Counted from the first letter of the stretch, positions 41,436 to 49,917 are shown. The stretch: 64,000 nucleotides of DNA from Spirosoma sp. 48-14 (GCF_001898575.1 NZ_MKUD01000058.1:124001-188000); one strand, 5' to 3'. The notes: generated by a model not told the origin, from the letters alone. Program-made: numbers and translations.

Positions 41436-41452
41436 TACCGCATCTAATGTGG

Positions 41453-41460
41453 TAGATTTG
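41453..41460 (+). promoter_or_regulatory. TAnnTTTG element upstream of nuoG
   Basis: TAGATTTG lies 18 bases before the nuoG ATG. It may provide an internal promoter for nuoG-J, needed if the inserted gene blocks read-through. No clear -33 TTG. Confidence 0.4.
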
Positions 41461-41478
41461 TCAACTTAGCAAACGATT

Positions 41479-42570
41479 ATGGCTGAACAGGAAATAAAGC
41501 CGCAATTACTGAAAGTCACAATAGACGGTATTGAGGTCGAAGTAGAGCCAGGCACTACCATTTTGCAGGCTGCTCGTAAAATTGGCCCGGCAGTAGCTCC
41601 ACCGGCCATGTGCTATTACCAGCCCCTGAAAGGCAGTGGCGGCAAATGCCGGGCATGTCTGGTTCGGGTAGCAGCCGGGTCGGCTAAAGACCCCCGCCCC
41701 ATGCCGAAACTAGTTGCCTCCTGCCTGACGACTGTACAGGATGGCATGGTGGTCGAAAATGAAACCAGCCCGCAGGTAGTAGAAGCTCGCAAAGGGGTGG
41801 TCGAGTTTTTATTGCTGAATCACCCTCTCGATTGCCCCGTCTGCGATCAGGCTGGTGAGTGCGATCTGCAAAATTTCGCGTTTGATCACGGCCGCGAGAC
41901 TACCCGGTATGAAGAAGATCGGCGGACTTTTGAGAAGCATGATATTGGTCCATACATCCAGTTGCACATGACACGCTGCATTCTTTGCTACCGTTGTGTG
42001 TTTACGGCCGATCAGATTACGAACAAACGGGTGCATGGTGTAATGGGTCGTGGCGATGCTGCCGAAATTAGTACCTACATTGAAAAAGCCATCGATAACG
42101 ATTTCTCAGGAAATGTAATCGATGTTTGCCCAGTTGGCGCGTTGACCGATAAAACCTACCGATTCAAAAATCGGGTTTGGTTTACCAAGCCTGTCGATGC
42201 GCACCGTGATTGCCCAACCTGTTCAGGAAAGGTAACGCTCTGGTATCGGGGAGAGGATGTGATTCGGGTAACGGCCCGGAAAAACGAGTGGAACGAGGTG
42301 ACGGAATTTATCTGCAATACGTGCCGCTTCGATAAGAAGAAAACCAGCGACTGGACCATTGAGGGGCCCACAAAAATTTCGCGGAGTTCGGTTATCTCAG
42401 CCAATAAGTACCGACGCGATGAAATCAAGCCATCCTTTGGTCAGCGATTGGCAGCGGCCGAGTACAAAGCAATTGATGACGAGCGTGACACCTCACAGTT
42501 GGGTATTCAACAACTAGCGCCAGAGCGATTTGCGAAGGTACTCCCATCAGCTCTGGAACCAGAACCTTAA
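41479..42570 (+). CDS. nuoG: NADH-quinone oxidoreductase subunit G, short form
   Basis: 363 residues, about 40 percent of the E. coli protein. Present are the [2Fe-2S] ligands (CYYQPLKGSGGKCRAC), the His-Cys cluster (HPLDCPVCDQAGECDLQN) and the [4Fe-4S] ligands (CILCYRC and IDVCPVGAL). A further CPTCSGK and CNTCRF pair comes near residue 245 and 280. The molybdopterin-like C-terminal half is absent. Short NuoG forms are known from this phylum, so it is not a broken gene. It passes electrons along the hydrophilic arm. Confidence 0.92.
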   Translation: MAEQEIKPQLLKVTIDGIEVEVEPGTTILQAARKIGPAVAPPAMCYYQPLKGSGGKCRACLVRVAAGSAKDPRPMPKLVASCLTTVQDGMVVENETSPQVVEARKGVVEFLLLNHPLDCPVCDQAGECDLQNFAFDHGRETTRYEEDRRTFEKHDIGPYIQLHMTRCILCYRCVFTADQITNKRVHGVMGRGDAAEISTYIEKAIDNDFSGNVIDVCPVGALTDKTYRFKNRVWFTKPVDAHRDCPTCSGKVTLWYRGEDVIRVTARKNEWNEVTEFICNTCRFDKKKTSDWTIEGPTKISRSSVISANKYRRDEIKPSFGQRLAAAEYKAIDDERDTSQLGIQQLAPERFAKVLPSALEPEP

Positions 42571-42580
42571 TCAGTACTAA

Positions 42581-42660
42581 CCGTTTTTGGTTTTCAGTTT
42601 ACGGTTGGGCAAACGAAGTATAGCCAACTTGTAAACCGAAAACCAAAAACCGAAAACCGT
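42581..42660. repeat. Word-based inverted repeat between nuoG and nuoH
   Basis: The left side CCGTTTTTGGTTTTCAGTTTAC and the right side GTAAACCGAAAACCAAAAACCG are imperfect reverse complements of about 30 bases. The right side ends 5 bases before the nuoH ATG and the left begins 10 bases after the nuoG stop. Confidence 0.75.
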
Positions 42661-42665
42661 CAACA

Positions 42666-43835
42666 ATGGAATTACCCGTATTAATCGTAAAAGGCCTGAT
42701 TATCCTGGTTATTTTCGGGATAACGCTCCTGATTGCGACCTATTCTACCTATGCTGAGCGGAAGGTAGCTGCTTTCCTGCAAGATCGTATCGGCCCGAAC
42801 CGTGCGGGGCCGTGGGGCCTGTTGCAACCCATCGCCGACGCGGGTAAAATGTTTTTCAAGGAAGATTTTATTCCTGCGCAGGCCAGCAAATGGCTATTTA
42901 TTCTTGGTCCTTGTCTGGCTATGCTTACCGCGCTGATGTCGAGTGCTGTCATTCCATTCAGCGACAGTATCCGGTTTGCCTGGGATAAGATCAATTACGA
43001 CATACCCGTTCAGGGCATTGAAATCAACATTGGCGTATTGTACATTTTTGGCGTCGTATCGCTGGGTGTGTATGGTATTATGGTCGGTGGCTGGGCGTCG
43101 AACAACAAGTTCTCGTTGCTGGGCGCTATCCGGGCAGCTTCTCAGAACATCAGTTATGAGATTGCTTTGGGCCTATCGCTTATTACGATTCTTATGATGA
43201 CGGGCTCACTGTCGCTTCGGGCCATCATCGACGAGCAGGCTACATTTTTCGAATGGAACATTTTCACGCAGCCACTCGGCTTCGTCATTTTCCTGACCTG
43301 CGCTTTTGCTGAGTGTAACCGGACCCCGTTCGACCTCCCCGAGTGTGAAACTGAACTGGTTGGTGGTTACCACACGGAGTATAGTTCCATGAAACTGGGT
43401 TTCTACCTATTTGCGGAGTATATCAATATGTTCGTTTCGTCGGCATTTATCTCGGCACTCTATTTTGGGGGCTTCCACTACCCCTTTATGAGTCTGGTCA
43501 ACGAAGCCCTGGAAAACTCAATGGGTGCAGTAACTGGTCATAACATTGCTACGCTTATTTGTTTTGTTGTTTTCTTCGCCAAGATTTTCTTCTTCATTTT
43601 CTTTTTCATGTGGGTTCGGTGGACTTTACCCCGCTTCCGCTACGATCAGTTAATGAACCTAGGCTGGAAAACGTTTATTCCCCTATCAATCCTCAACGTT
43701 GTGATTACAGGCGCGGGATTGCTCTACGATTTTAAATACGCAACCTGGTTAATCGCTATTGTCATGATTGTACTCGCAGTTACGTCGACCAGCCGGGCAC
43801 CGAAGCGTGAGACTATAGCACAGGGAACCGTTTAA
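42666..43835 (+). CDS. nuoH: NADH-quinone oxidoreductase subunit H
   Basis: 389 residues with eight or more membrane helices. The conserved YAERKVAAFLQDRIGPNRAG loop and CAFAECNRTPFDLPECETEL are unmistakable. It forms the quinone chamber at the membrane end. It is somewhat longer than the E. coli protein because of an insert in the middle. Confidence 0.95.
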   Translation: MELPVLIVKGLIILVIFGITLLIATYSTYAERKVAAFLQDRIGPNRAGPWGLLQPIADAGKMFFKEDFIPAQASKWLFILGPCLAMLTALMSSAVIPFSDSIRFAWDKINYDIPVQGIEINIGVLYIFGVVSLGVYGIMVGGWASNNKFSLLGAIRAASQNISYEIALGLSLITILMMTGSLSLRAIIDEQATFFEWNIFTQPLGFVIFLTCAFAECNRTPFDLPECETELVGGYHTEYSSMKLGFYLFAEYINMFVSSAFISALYFGGFHYPFMSLVNEALENSMGAVTGHNIATLICFVVFFAKIFFFIFFFMWVRWTLPRFRYDQLMNLGWKTFIPLSILNVVITGAGLLYDFKYATWLIAIVMIVLAVTSTSRAPKRETIAQGTV

Positions 43836-43843
43836 GTTAACCT

Positions 43844-43874
43844 GTTTTCAAACTGAAAACTGAAAACTGAAAAG
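43844..43874. repeat. Short inverted repeat and tandem words before nuoI
   Basis: GTTTTCA (43844-43850) pairs with TGAAAAC (43854-43860) around a three-base loop, followed by two further TGAAAA-C/G copies up to the nuoI ATG at 43876. Confidence 0.6.
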
Positions 43875-43875
43875 C

Positions 43876-44442
43876 ATGCAGTTAACCAATCGCTCAAAAC
43901 AGGTCAGTAATAAAGAGATGACCCTGGCGGAGAAAATGTACTTACCCGCCGTTGTGGGTGGGTTGGCGATCACCCTTCGCCACTTTTTCCGCAAAAAGGT
44001 CACGATCCAGTACCCGGAAGTTAAACGCTATCTGGGGCCTATCTACCGTGGCCATCACGTACTGAAGCGTGACGAACAAGGTCGTGAACGCTGTACAGCC
44101 TGTGGCCTTTGCGCCGTAGCCTGTCCGGCCGAAGCGATCTCGATGGTAGCCGCTGAACGTAAAAAAGGGGAAGAAAATCTGTACCGGGAAGAGAAGTATG
44201 CAGCTGTATATGAAATCAATATGCTGCGCTGCATCTTCTGCGGCTTATGTGAAGAAGCGTGTCCTAAACAGGCCGTTTACCTTCGTCACGACCGTATGGT
44301 ACCTGTTTTCCAGGAACGGGATGAAGTTATTTATGGTAAGGATCGGCTGGTCGAAAAAATGGATGATCGCTATATCCGGGTGAACAATTCGGAAGTAAAA
44401 GCAACGCCAACCGAACCCAGCTTAACTCGGGCAGCTACCTAG
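43876..44442 (+). CDS. nuoI: NADH-quinone oxidoreductase subunit I
   Basis: 188 residues with two [4Fe-4S] ferredoxin motifs: CTACGLCAVACPAEAI and CIFCGLCEEACPKQAV. They carry clusters N6a and N6b between NuoG and NuoB. The N-terminal helix near LYLPAVVGGLAITL-like text anchors it. Length is normal. It is followed after a hairpin-rich gap by nuoJ. Confidence 0.95.
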   Translation: MQLTNRSKQVSNKEMTLAEKMYLPAVVGGLAITLRHFFRKKVTIQYPEVKRYLGPIYRGHHVLKRDEQGRERCTACGLCAVACPAEAISMVAAERKKGEENLYREEKYAAVYEINMLRCIFCGLCEEACPKQAVYLRHDRMVPVFQERDEVIYGKDRLVEKMDDRYIRVNNSEVKATPTEPSLTRAAT

Positions 44443-44456
44443 TAAACTTAGCCTTC

Positions 44457-44547
44457 AGTAGTCATGTATCGTCATTCGGTAGTCATTGATTGTCAATAGC
44501 CACGTTTCAATAAATGACCTCAATGACTCCCTAATGACCATTAATGA
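44457..44547. repeat. Word-based inverted repeat between nuoI and nuoJ
   Basis: Left-side words GTCATT and AGTCATTGA (from 44460) match right-side AATGAC and TCAATGACT (to 44547) in reverse order, giving a stem with several unpaired spacers. It ends 9 bases before the nuoJ ATG. Confidence 0.65.
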
Positions 44548-44556
44548 TTTCTAATT

Positions 44557-45111
44557 ATGACCGAAACTTTAGACTTCTTTAAAAACTTAACGCCCACCGG
44601 CTATCTGTTTCTGGCATTGACGGCCATTACACTTTTTAGTGCCATTGGCGTTGTAACAGCCCGAAATCCTATCTATAGTGTGTTGGCGCTGATTGCTACG
44701 TTTTTCTGCCTGTCGGGCCACTATGTATTGCTGAACGCCCAATTTCTGGCGGCTGTCAATATTATTGTTTATGCGGGTGCGATCATGGTATTGTTCCTGT
44801 TTACGATCATGTTCCTGAACCTTCGAAAAGAGGATGAAGAATCGAAAACCAATCTGACAAAAATGGCTTCGGTAATCGTTGGTGGCTTGCTGATGGTGAT
44901 GCTGATTACCATTTTCCGGGCTAAGAGCGCTCAGATTCCGACGGTCAACCAGATGTCTTTTGACTCTAAAACGGGATTGGTTGAAAACCTGGGGCGGTTG
45001 CTATACAATGATTATATCCTGCCTTTTGAACTGGCCTCTGTTCTGTTCCTGGTAGCGATGGTTGGTGCTGTGATGCTGGGCAAGCGCGAAGCAGGCGACC
45101 GGCATTTCTGA
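44557..45111 (+). CDS. nuoJ: NADH-quinone oxidoreductase subunit J
   Basis: 184 residues with five membrane helices (for example YLFLALTAITLFSAIGVV and AAVNIIVYAGAIMVLFLF). It is a membrane-arm subunit of complex I between NuoA/K. The gene is followed 55 bases later by a strong terminator, so nuoK, L, M and N are not in this operon. They must be elsewhere in the genome if complex I is complete. Confidence 0.93.
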   Translation: MTETLDFFKNLTPTGYLFLALTAITLFSAIGVVTARNPIYSVLALIATFFCLSGHYVLLNAQFLAAVNIIVYAGAIMVLFLFTIMFLNLRKEDEESKTNLTKMASVIVGGLLMVMLITIFRAKSAQIPTVNQMSFDSKTGLVENLGRLLYNDYILPFELASVLFLVAMVGAVMLGKREAGDRHF

Positions 45112-45165
45112 CCGTACAGGTGGCCCTGCAGGATTTACACAGTTTACCTGATTAACCTGATTTTT

Positions 45166-45192
45166 AGCCGCTCCTGAGAGCGGCTTTTTTTA
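45166..45192 (+). terminator. Intrinsic terminator of the nuo operon
   Basis: AGCCGCTC and GAGCGGCT form an eight-base perfect stem with loop CTGA, followed by seven or more T. It is a textbook terminator and confirms that the operon ends after nuoJ. Confidence 0.92.
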
Positions 45193-45255
45193 TGGCTAAC
45201 AACTCAATGATAAGAAATAGTACGATCGTCTCTTTATACACTAAACCCACATGGT

Positions 45256-46119
45256 ATGGTACGGATAATGTTTTTATTACTCATAATCGGCTTACAGGTT
45301 ACGCTCGCCCAAAAGCAGGTACAGACCGATTCTGTATTGATCGAAGGGCACTATCGGACCTTTCATTTCTTAAAGGCTCCAAAACCAGGTGCCATGCTCA
45401 TTTTTGTGCTTCATGGTTCAGGGGGTGATGGTCTGGGAAATCGAAAAGGAGCCGCCAAGCTGGAAGAGAAGCAGGATGCAGAAAATCTATTGATCGTTTA
45501 CCCTGACGGATACAAACGCTATTGGAACGAGTGCCGAAAAACGGCTCAGACCCTGGCCAACAAAGAAGACATCAATGAAAATGCCTTTTTTGAGGCTATG
45601 ATCCAATATTTCGATAAAAATTACCAGATCAACCTAAAGAAGGTTTTTGCCGTAGGTACATCAGGCGGGGGGCATATGGCTTACAAACTCGCCTTGACCA
45701 TGCCCGAACGATTTCGAGCCATTACCGCTTTAATCGCCAATTTACCCGATACCAATAATATCGACTGCGTTGAAAAACGCATGGCAATCCCCGTCATGAT
45801 CGTTAATGGCACCATCGACACAGTTAACCCGTACGAAGGTGGTGAAGTAATAACGGGCGGTATAAGCCTGGGATTGGTCCGCTCTACCGAACGGACGTTT
45901 CACTACTGGGCCGATCTGGCTGGTTATACGGGCTCACCGAAGAAAGAACTTCTCCCCGACAATGATCCGAATGACCATAAAACGATCGAGCAGTACACGT
46001 ACAAAGCCAGGGGCAAACCAGAAGTCACACTCCTTAAAGTTATTGGCGGCAAGCATGACTATCCGAACGATATCAACGTCTATCTGGAAGCACTCGCCTT
46101 TTTCAAGCGACAACTGTAG
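45256..46119 (+). CDS. Secreted alpha/beta hydrolase, PHB-depolymerase/feruloyl-esterase-like
   Basis: 287 residues with a short signal peptide (MFLLLIIGLQVTLAQ). The nucleophile elbow is GTSGGGHMAYK, an upstream HGSGGDG forms the oxyanion region, and the C-terminal GGKHDYPND gives the catalytic His. These fit the LpqC/poly(3-hydroxybutyrate)-depolymerase-like family. The enzyme is exported and may hydrolyse esters of plant polyphenols or polyesters. The neighbours are beta-oxidation genes but a link is uncertain. Confidence 0.82.
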   Translation: MVRIMFLLLIIGLQVTLAQKQVQTDSVLIEGHYRTFHFLKAPKPGAMLIFVLHGSGGDGLGNRKGAAKLEEKQDAENLLIVYPDGYKRYWNECRKTAQTLANKEDINENAFFEAMIQYFDKNYQINLKKVFAVGTSGGGHMAYKLALTMPERFRAITALIANLPDTNNIDCVEKRMAIPVMIVNGTIDTVNPYEGGEVITGGISLGLVRSTERTFHYWADLAGYTGSPKKELLPDNDPNDHKTIEQYTYKARGKPEVTLLKVIGGKHDYPNDINVYLEALAFFKRQL

Positions 46120-46128
46120 GTGATAAAT

Positions 46129-46230
46129 AATGTCTAATGGATAATGCACAATGACTAATGAATATTGAATATTGAGCCTCGGATGTGTGTCCCACATTAT
46201 TCATTGTGCATTGTACATTACCCATTTTGC
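46129..46230. repeat. Word-based inverted repeat related to that at 1609-1808
   Basis: The left side (AATGTCTAATGGATAATGCACAATG) and the right side (CATTGTGCATTGTACATTACCCATT) are imperfect complements of about 30 bases. The words TAATGGATAATG and ACAATG are shared with the arms of the repeat at 1609. It lies just after the hydrolase gene, not just before the next start. A short palindrome-rich loop occupies the centre. Confidence 0.65.
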
Positions 46231-46268
46231 ATCATCCCCAAAACTGTCTTTTTGTGGTTTGCCAGAAA

Positions 46269-46290
46269 AATAGTATGCTTGCATAATAAT
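46269..46290. promoter_or_regulatory. Operator copy 1, upstream of the thiolase gene
   Basis: AATAGTATGC and GCATAATAAT flank the spacer TT; eight of ten pairs match. It lies 82 bases before the thiolase ATG and shares its core with the two operators at 47635 and 47682. Confidence 0.65.
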
Positions 46291-46372
46291 TTATCAGTAA
46301 CTGTAATGATTCCAGCAGAAAGTTGGTTATTACAGTGATGTTTCTGCTAAGCCAGTAATCAATAGAACGAAT

Positions 46373-47551
46373 ATGGATGCATACATTGTAGCCGGGTATC
46401 GTACCGCAGTGGGTAAGGCCCCGCGTGGAGGTCTCCGTTTCACCCGCCCCGATGATATGGCGGCTGAAGTGATCAAGCATTTAATTAGCCAGGTGCCCAA
46501 CCTCGATCCTGCCAGGGTAGAAGATCTAATCGTCGGGAATGCTGTTCCCGAAGCAGAACAGGGAATGCAGATTGCCCGATATATTGCTCTACTGTCATTG
46601 CCTCAAAGCGTTCCCGGTATGACGATCAATCGCTATTGCGGATCTGGTCTGGAAGCTATAGCGATCGCTTCCGCAAAAATCCATGCAGGTCTTGCCGATT
46701 GTATTATTGCGGGTGGCACCGAATCGATGTCGCTGGTACCTGTAATGGGCTGGAAAACGGCATTGAATTATGAAATTGCCAAAACGCATCCGGATTACTA
46801 TATCGGCATGGGACTGACCGCCGAACAGGTAGCCCAGCAGTTTAAAATCAGTCGTGACGCCCAGGACGAATTTGCTCTTGAGTCACATATGAAAGCATTG
46901 GCTGCTCAAAAAGACGGTAAGTTTACCGACGAAATCGTTCCGATAAAGGTCGCCGAAACGTACTTCGATGCCGAAAGTGGTAAGAAGAAAACCCGCGAAT
47001 GGACGGTTGCACAAGACGAAGGCCCCCGGAAAGACACCAGTGCTGAAGGCCTGGCGAAGCTAAAGCCCGTATTTGCAGCTGGTGGGTCGGTAACAGCCGG
47101 GAACTCATCGCAAACGTCCGACGGAGCGGCTTTCGTTATCGTCATGTCGGAAAAGCTGGTGACTGAACTTAATCTGAAGCCGATTGCGCGGATGGTGTCG
47201 TATGCTACGGCAGGGGTTGAGCCTAAAATTATGGGGATTGGTCCCGTAGCAGCTATTCCCATTGCCCTCAAAAAAGCCGGTTTGAAGCAGGACGATATTG
47301 AGCAAATAGAACTGAACGAAGCCTTTGCCGCTCAGGCACTAGCGGTTGTTCAGGAGCTTGGCCTTGACCGCAGCAAAATCAACCCCAACGGAGGGGCTAT
47401 TGCGCTTGGCCATGCGCTTGGCTCAACAGGTGCCCGGTTGTCGGTTCAATTACTGAATGAGATGCGTCGTCGTGATCAGAAATACGGGATGGTATCTGCC
47501 TGTGTGGGTGGTGGCCAAGGTGTAGCCGGTATCTTCGAACGACTGAATTAA
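46373..47551 (+). CDS. fadA: Acetyl-CoA acyltransferase (thiolase)
   Basis: 392 residues. The nucleophile Cys89 is in INRYCGSGLEA, the His in NPNGGAIALGHALGSTGAR and the second Cys in ACVGGGQGVAG. These define a thiolase; the surroundings suggest the degradative type (beta-oxidation), with an acetoacetyl-CoA thiolase as alternative. It has its own upstream operator and a terminator-like stem after it, and is followed by an acyl-CoA dehydrogenase. Cytoplasmic enzyme. Confidence 0.9.
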   Translation: MDAYIVAGYRTAVGKAPRGGLRFTRPDDMAAEVIKHLISQVPNLDPARVEDLIVGNAVPEAEQGMQIARYIALLSLPQSVPGMTINRYCGSGLEAIAIASAKIHAGLADCIIAGGTESMSLVPVMGWKTALNYEIAKTHPDYYIGMGLTAEQVAQQFKISRDAQDEFALESHMKALAAQKDGKFTDEIVPIKVAETYFDAESGKKKTREWTVAQDEGPRKDTSAEGLAKLKPVFAAGGSVTAGNSSQTSDGAAFVIVMSEKLVTELNLKPIARMVSYATAGVEPKIMGIGPVAAIPIALKKAGLKQDDIEQIELNEAFAAQALAVVQELGLDRSKINPNGGAIALGHALGSTGARLSVQLLNEMRRRDQKYGMVSACVGGGQGVAGIFERLN

Positions 47552-47560
47552 GGTACGTTT

Positions 47561-47593
47561 AACTTCCCGAAAGTTGCGGGCTTTCGGGAAGTT
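47561..47593 (+). terminator. Stem-loop after the thiolase gene
   Basis: A perfect 13-base stem (AACTTCCCGAAAG and its complement) with loop TTGCGGG, 9 bases after the stop. No T-run follows, so it may be an attenuated or bidirectional terminator. Confidence 0.6.
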
Positions 47594-47634
47594 TCATAAA
47601 GATGATCTCCCAATTACCCTTAGACTAAAAAATT

Positions 47635-47656
47635 AATAGTATGCTTGCATACTATT
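47635..47656. promoter_or_regulatory. Operator copy 2, overlapping the acyl-CoA dehydrogenase promoter
   Basis: AATAGTATGC and GCATACTATT form a perfect 10-base palindrome with spacer TT. The sequence TATTTTTG at 47653-47660, a -7 element, overlaps its right end, so a bound protein would cover the promoter. The arrangement is that of a repressor such as a TetR-family fatty-acid regulator. Confidence 0.72.
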
Positions 47657-47681
47657 TTTGAAATGATTTTATTTGTTTCGA

Positions 47682-47703
47682 AATAGTATGCAAGCATAAC
47701 AAA
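47682..47703. promoter_or_regulatory. Operator copy 3, just upstream of the acyl-CoA dehydrogenase start
   Basis: AATAGTATGC and GCATAACAAA surround the spacer AA, with seven inner pairs out of ten conserved. It ends 11 bases before the ATG at 47715, so binding would also block transcript extension or translation start. Confidence 0.6.
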
Positions 47704-47714
47704 ATTCCTGACAC

Positions 47715-49526
47715 ATGATTGCGACAGAACCTAAAGCCTCAATCAAAGGGGGCGAATTTCTGATAAAAGAAACCGAAGCCTCACAGGTATTTATTCCCGA
47801 AGAATTCACCGAAGAACAGCAGATGATTGCGGCTACCTGCCGTGAGTTTCTGGAACGCGAAATTTGGCCGCGCCTGAATGAAATCGATAATGCCAAATCG
47901 CCGGAGCTGATCTCATCACTCATGGACAAAGCCGGTGAATTAGGCCTTTTAGGTACGTCGGTCCCTGAACAGTACGGCGGCTTCGGTACTAATTTCAATA
48001 CATCCATGCTGGTGGCCGAAACCACCGGCGCTGGGCATTCATTCTCCGTAGCCCTGTCGGCTCATACGGGTATTGGTACTTTGCCTATTGTTTACTACGG
48101 CAACGAAGAGCAAAAAGCGAAATACCTCCCCAAACTGGCTAGCGGTGAGTGGAAAGCCGCTTACTGCCTGACCGAGCCCGATTCAGGATCGGATGCCAAC
48201 TCAGGAAAAACGAAAGCAATACTGACTGAAGATGGCAAACATTACGTTCTGAACGGGCAGAAGATGTGGATCACCAACGGTGGTTTTGCAGACCTGTACA
48301 TTGTTTTCGCCAAAATTGAAGAAAACGGCCAGACGGACAAAAATCTATCCGCATTCATTGTAGAGCGCACCTACGAAGGCATTACAATGAATGAACCTGA
48401 GCATAAAATGGGTATCAAAGGCTCCGATACCCGTCAGATTTTCTTCAACGATGTAAAGGTTCCTGTCGAAAACCTGCTGTCGGAACGCGGTAATGGCTTC
48501 AAGATCGCGGTAAATATTCTGAATATTGGCCGGATCAAGCTGGGCATTGCGGCCGTTGGCGGCTAAAAGGAAGTGATTAATAATGCCATCCGCTATGCCA
48601 ACGAACGGAAGCAGTTTAAAACCGCCATTGCCAACTTCGGGGCTATCAAGCATAAGCTGGCCGAAATGGCCATTAAAGTGTACGTATCCGAAACGGCATC
48701 GTACCGAGCTGGGCAGAATATCGACGACCTGATCGAAGACCTGAAAGCCAACGGCATGGAAGATGGTGCTGCAAAGCTGAAAGCGCTCGAGCAGTTCGCC
48801 ATCGAATGCGCCATCATGAAAGTTCACGGTTCCGAAACCCTCGATTATGTGGTGGACGAAGGGGTTCAGGTCTATGGCGGTATGGGCTACTCAGCCGACG
48901 CTCCCATGGACCGGGCGTATCGCGATGCCCGTATCAACCGGATTTTCGAGGGTACAAACGAGATCAACCGGATGCTCATCGTCGACATGCTCCTCAAACG
49001 GGCTATGAAAGGCGAACTTGACCTGATGACACCCGCCATGGCAGTTGCTAAAGAAATCATGTCGATTCCAGACTTTAGTTCGGATGAGGAAGAAGGCGTG
49101 TTCGTTCCCGAGAAGAAAGTGCTCAGAAACCTGAAGAAAGCGGCCTTAATGGTTGCGGGCGCGGCTGTTCAGAAGTTCATGATGACCCTATCAGACGAGC
49201 AGGAAATCCTGATGAACGTGGCCGACATGGCAATCGAGATCTATGCCGCTGAGTCGGTACTACTCCGGGTGGAAAAACTGATCGGCAACAAAGGTGAAGA
49301 AGCCGTAGCGCTACAGAAACAAATCGCCCTGGTGTATCTCCATGAAGCCGTTGAAAAAGTAGCTAGTGCCGGACGGGCCGCCGTTACGTCGTTTGCCGAA
49401 GGCGATGAACTACGCGGTATGCTTATGGGTCTGAAACGGTTTACCAAGATTGACCCAATGAATTGTAAAGATGCCCGCCGTCAGATTGCCGACGCTATGA
49501 TTGCGGAGAACAAATATATTTTCTAA
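47715..49526 (+). pseudogene. Acyl-CoA dehydrogenase split by an in-frame TAA
   Basis: One continuous frame of about 603 codons is interrupted by TAA at 48564-48566. The front (283 residues) has the flavin/substrate core with YCLTEPDSGSDANSGKTKA and MWITNGGFADLYIVF; the rear (from GTG 48573) continues with KEVINNAIRYANERKQF and VYGGMGYSADAPMDRAYRD. The frame is unshifted and both parts are well conserved, so a recent single change is likely; for example a serine TCA would become TAA by one substitution. Possible explanations are sequencing error, strain-specific inactivation or read-through. The residue after the stop is at a helix start that tolerates no break. Confidence 0.87.
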
Positions 49527-49546
49527 TCATCAGCAGCTAAAGTTCG

Positions 49547-49582
49547 ACGGGCCGACTCTGTTTCAGGGTTGGCCCGTTTGTG
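49547..49582 (+). terminator. Terminator after the acyl-CoA dehydrogenase
   Basis: ACGGGCC and GGCCCGT pair, with an inner partial stem and a loop of T; T-rich sequence TTTGTGTTT follows. It starts 20 bases after the stop. Confidence 0.75.
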
Positions 49583-49637
49583 TTTATCAAAGTCATCAAC
49601 CTAGCTCAAAATTCGCCCTTTCAACTACTTCTTTCAC

Positions 49638-49645
49638 TATCTTTG
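49638..49645 (+). promoter_or_regulatory. TAnnTTTG element for vapBC
   Basis: TATCTTTG is an exact -7 match, 71 bases before the vapB ATG. No -33 TTG is seen. Confidence 0.4.
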
Positions 49646-49716
49646 GCTAAACTTATTATCAGGATAAGCGCTGTAATTTATGTGATTCACGAACTACAAT
49701 CCATTATATACTCATT

Positions 49717-49917
49717 ATGCAAACTACCATAGAGGTAAGCGATCAATTGCTCCGAGAAAGTATGGAGTTGAGCCATATTGATTCGCCAGAAGAACTTATC
49801 CATCAGGCATTATATGAGTTTCTGCGAAAGCTTAAAAAACGTGAATTAGCCAATTTGCGCGGTGTTATCAACTGGGAAGGCGATCTAAGCCAAATGCGTA
49901 CAACACCCGATGAATGA
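49717..49917 (+). CDS. vapB: VapB-like antitoxin
   Basis: 66 residues: an N-terminal ribbon-helix-helix start (QTTIEVSDQLLRESMELS), then SPEELIHQALYEFLRKL, and a flexible tail ending in TPDE. This is a VapB type antitoxin that would bind its own promoter and the toxin. It overlaps the toxin gene by 8 bases, so translation is coupled. The linked toxin assignment supports it. Confidence 0.85.
   Translation: MQTTIEVSDQLLRESMELSHIDSPEELIHQALYEFLRKLKKRELANLRGVINWEGDLSQMRTTPDE

Noticed and set aside
41479..42570. Truncated or broken nuoG
   Set aside because: All cluster-binding motifs are intact, the frame is uninterrupted, and short NuoG forms are typical for this phylum.
42581..42660. Possible CRISPR-like repeat array in the nuoG/nuoH gap
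   Set aside because: The words are adjacent and unspaced, pair as an inverted repeat, and no cas gene is near.
48564..48572. Possible selenocysteine or programmed read-through at the stop inside the acyl-CoA dehydrogenase
   Set aside because: The codon is TAA, which is not used for selenocysteine, and no stimulatory structure is evident. A substitution or error is simpler.
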